From Desulfatitalea sp. (GTDB lineage Bacteria; Desulfobacterota; Desulfobacteria; Desulfobacterales; Desulfosarcinaceae), in assembly GCA_018224505.1 (NCBI GenBank), contig JAGTVD010000236.1:1-6591 (forward strand): a DNA stretch of 6,591 nt. The letters run 5' to 3'. Made by a program: the position numbers and the translations under genes. Numbering within the stretch: the first letter of the stretch is position 1; every line of letters begins with the position of its first letter. Shown piece by piece: positions 6,430 through 6,591 of the stretch. The notes beneath the pieces were generated by a model. That model worked only from the letters and a program-made list of their open reading frames with translations, had not been told where the DNA came from and did not search any database.

Positions 6430-6507
6430 CAGGCTGATCGCATGTACGCCAAAAGAGATGGCGCGGTGTTTGTGCCCATCGAGCCGGTGCACCCGGTAGC
6501 GGGGGTG
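6430..6507 (-). repeat. Structured intergenic repeat, right copy (inverted relative to the left copy)
   Basis: Read on the minus strand from 6507 to 6430, this repeats the element at 116-187: 26 identical bases first, a variable middle, nine identical bases (6466-6458), then 20 of 23 identical (6452-6430). The stem CGCCA/TGGCG is kept (6447-6451 with 6459-6463), but its loop reads TCTCTTT on the minus strand instead of TTGCAT in the left copy, and the copy is a few bases longer. Conserved arms with a changed loop suggest a structured dispersed element. It sits just upstream of the predicted operon promoter. Confidence 0.7.
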
Positions 6508-6591
6508 TGTCGCTGCACGCAACGGGGTTCAAGTGACGCTAAGGGGTGTGCTCCGGGTAGGCCCGCAAACTCACTGCGTTCAGACAGTGCG
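6508..6591. other. Non-coding right edge with inverted-repeat potential
   Basis: No convincing gene is seen here; the whole stretch from 6207 to the right edge (385 nt) is intergenic. Near the end CACTG (6572-6576) can pair with CAGTG (6585-6589), and CGCA (6564-6567) with TGCG (6588-6591), so a hairpin probably continues beyond the window. This could be a further intergenic repeat or the terminator region of a gene to the right. Confidence 0.3.

Noticed and set aside
5151..6437. Plus-strand open frame of 428 codons opposite the oxidoreductase
   Set aside because: Antisense shadow with no motifs, running from the MaoC gene start through the operon leader. The sense gene has full-length family features.
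116..6507. The whole block as a transposon with terminal inverted repeats
   Set aside because: No transposase or integrase is encoded inside, and the bases just outside the repeats (106-115 and 6508-6517) do not form a target-site duplication. The repeats fit intergenic elements better.

Overview
The window looks like a piece of a GC-rich bacterial chromosome, most likely from an obligate anaerobe. The gene content (an oxygen-sensitive [4Fe-4S]/FAD 4-hydroxybutyryl-CoA dehydratase-type enzyme, a QueG-like double-[4Fe-4S] protein with HEAT-like tail, a fused glutaconate-type CoA-transferase) fits a sulfate-reducing Desulfobacterota (Desulfosarcina-like) better than a Clostridium. This placement is inference from gene content and base composition only.

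Layout: positions 1-104 are the end of a plus-strand gene, probably a NUDIX hydrolase. A structured intergenic repeat follows (116-187). A plus-strand pair comes next, spaced by 28 nt: a QueG-like iron-sulfur protein (288-1418) and a 4-hydroxybutyryl-CoA dehydratase family flavoprotein (1447-2928). The dehydratase gene runs head-on into, and overlaps by 16 nt, the end of a minus-strand operon. Read from right to left, that operon encodes an MDR-type NAD(P)H oxidoreductase (6206-5205), a MaoC-type enoyl-CoA hydratase (5166-4705) and a one-chain GctA-GctB-like CoA-transferase (4688-2913). Upstream of the operon lie a good sigma-70-type promoter (6410-6382), a long leader carrying two adjacent inverted repeats (6312-6346), and a second copy of the intergenic repeat in opposite orientation (6430-6507).

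How the genes may work together: the CoA-transferase would activate a carboxylic acid, plausibly a 4-hydroxyacid. The dehydratase would remove the 4-hydroxyl by radical chemistry to give a 2-enoyl-CoA (crotonyl-CoA for the C4 substrate). The MaoC protein could hydrate that enoyl-CoA, and the MDR enzyme could reduce an activated C=C or a related carbonyl compound. This is a coherent 4-hydroxyacyl-CoA catabolic (or reversible) module, but the true substrate cannot be read from sequence. The most unusual protein is the QueG-like one. It keeps all eight cluster cysteines but has altered spacing in the first motif and, by my alignment, lacks the catalytic Asp of epoxyqueuosine reductase. It is therefore probably a repurposed paralogue serving the dehydratase or pathway rather than tRNA modification.
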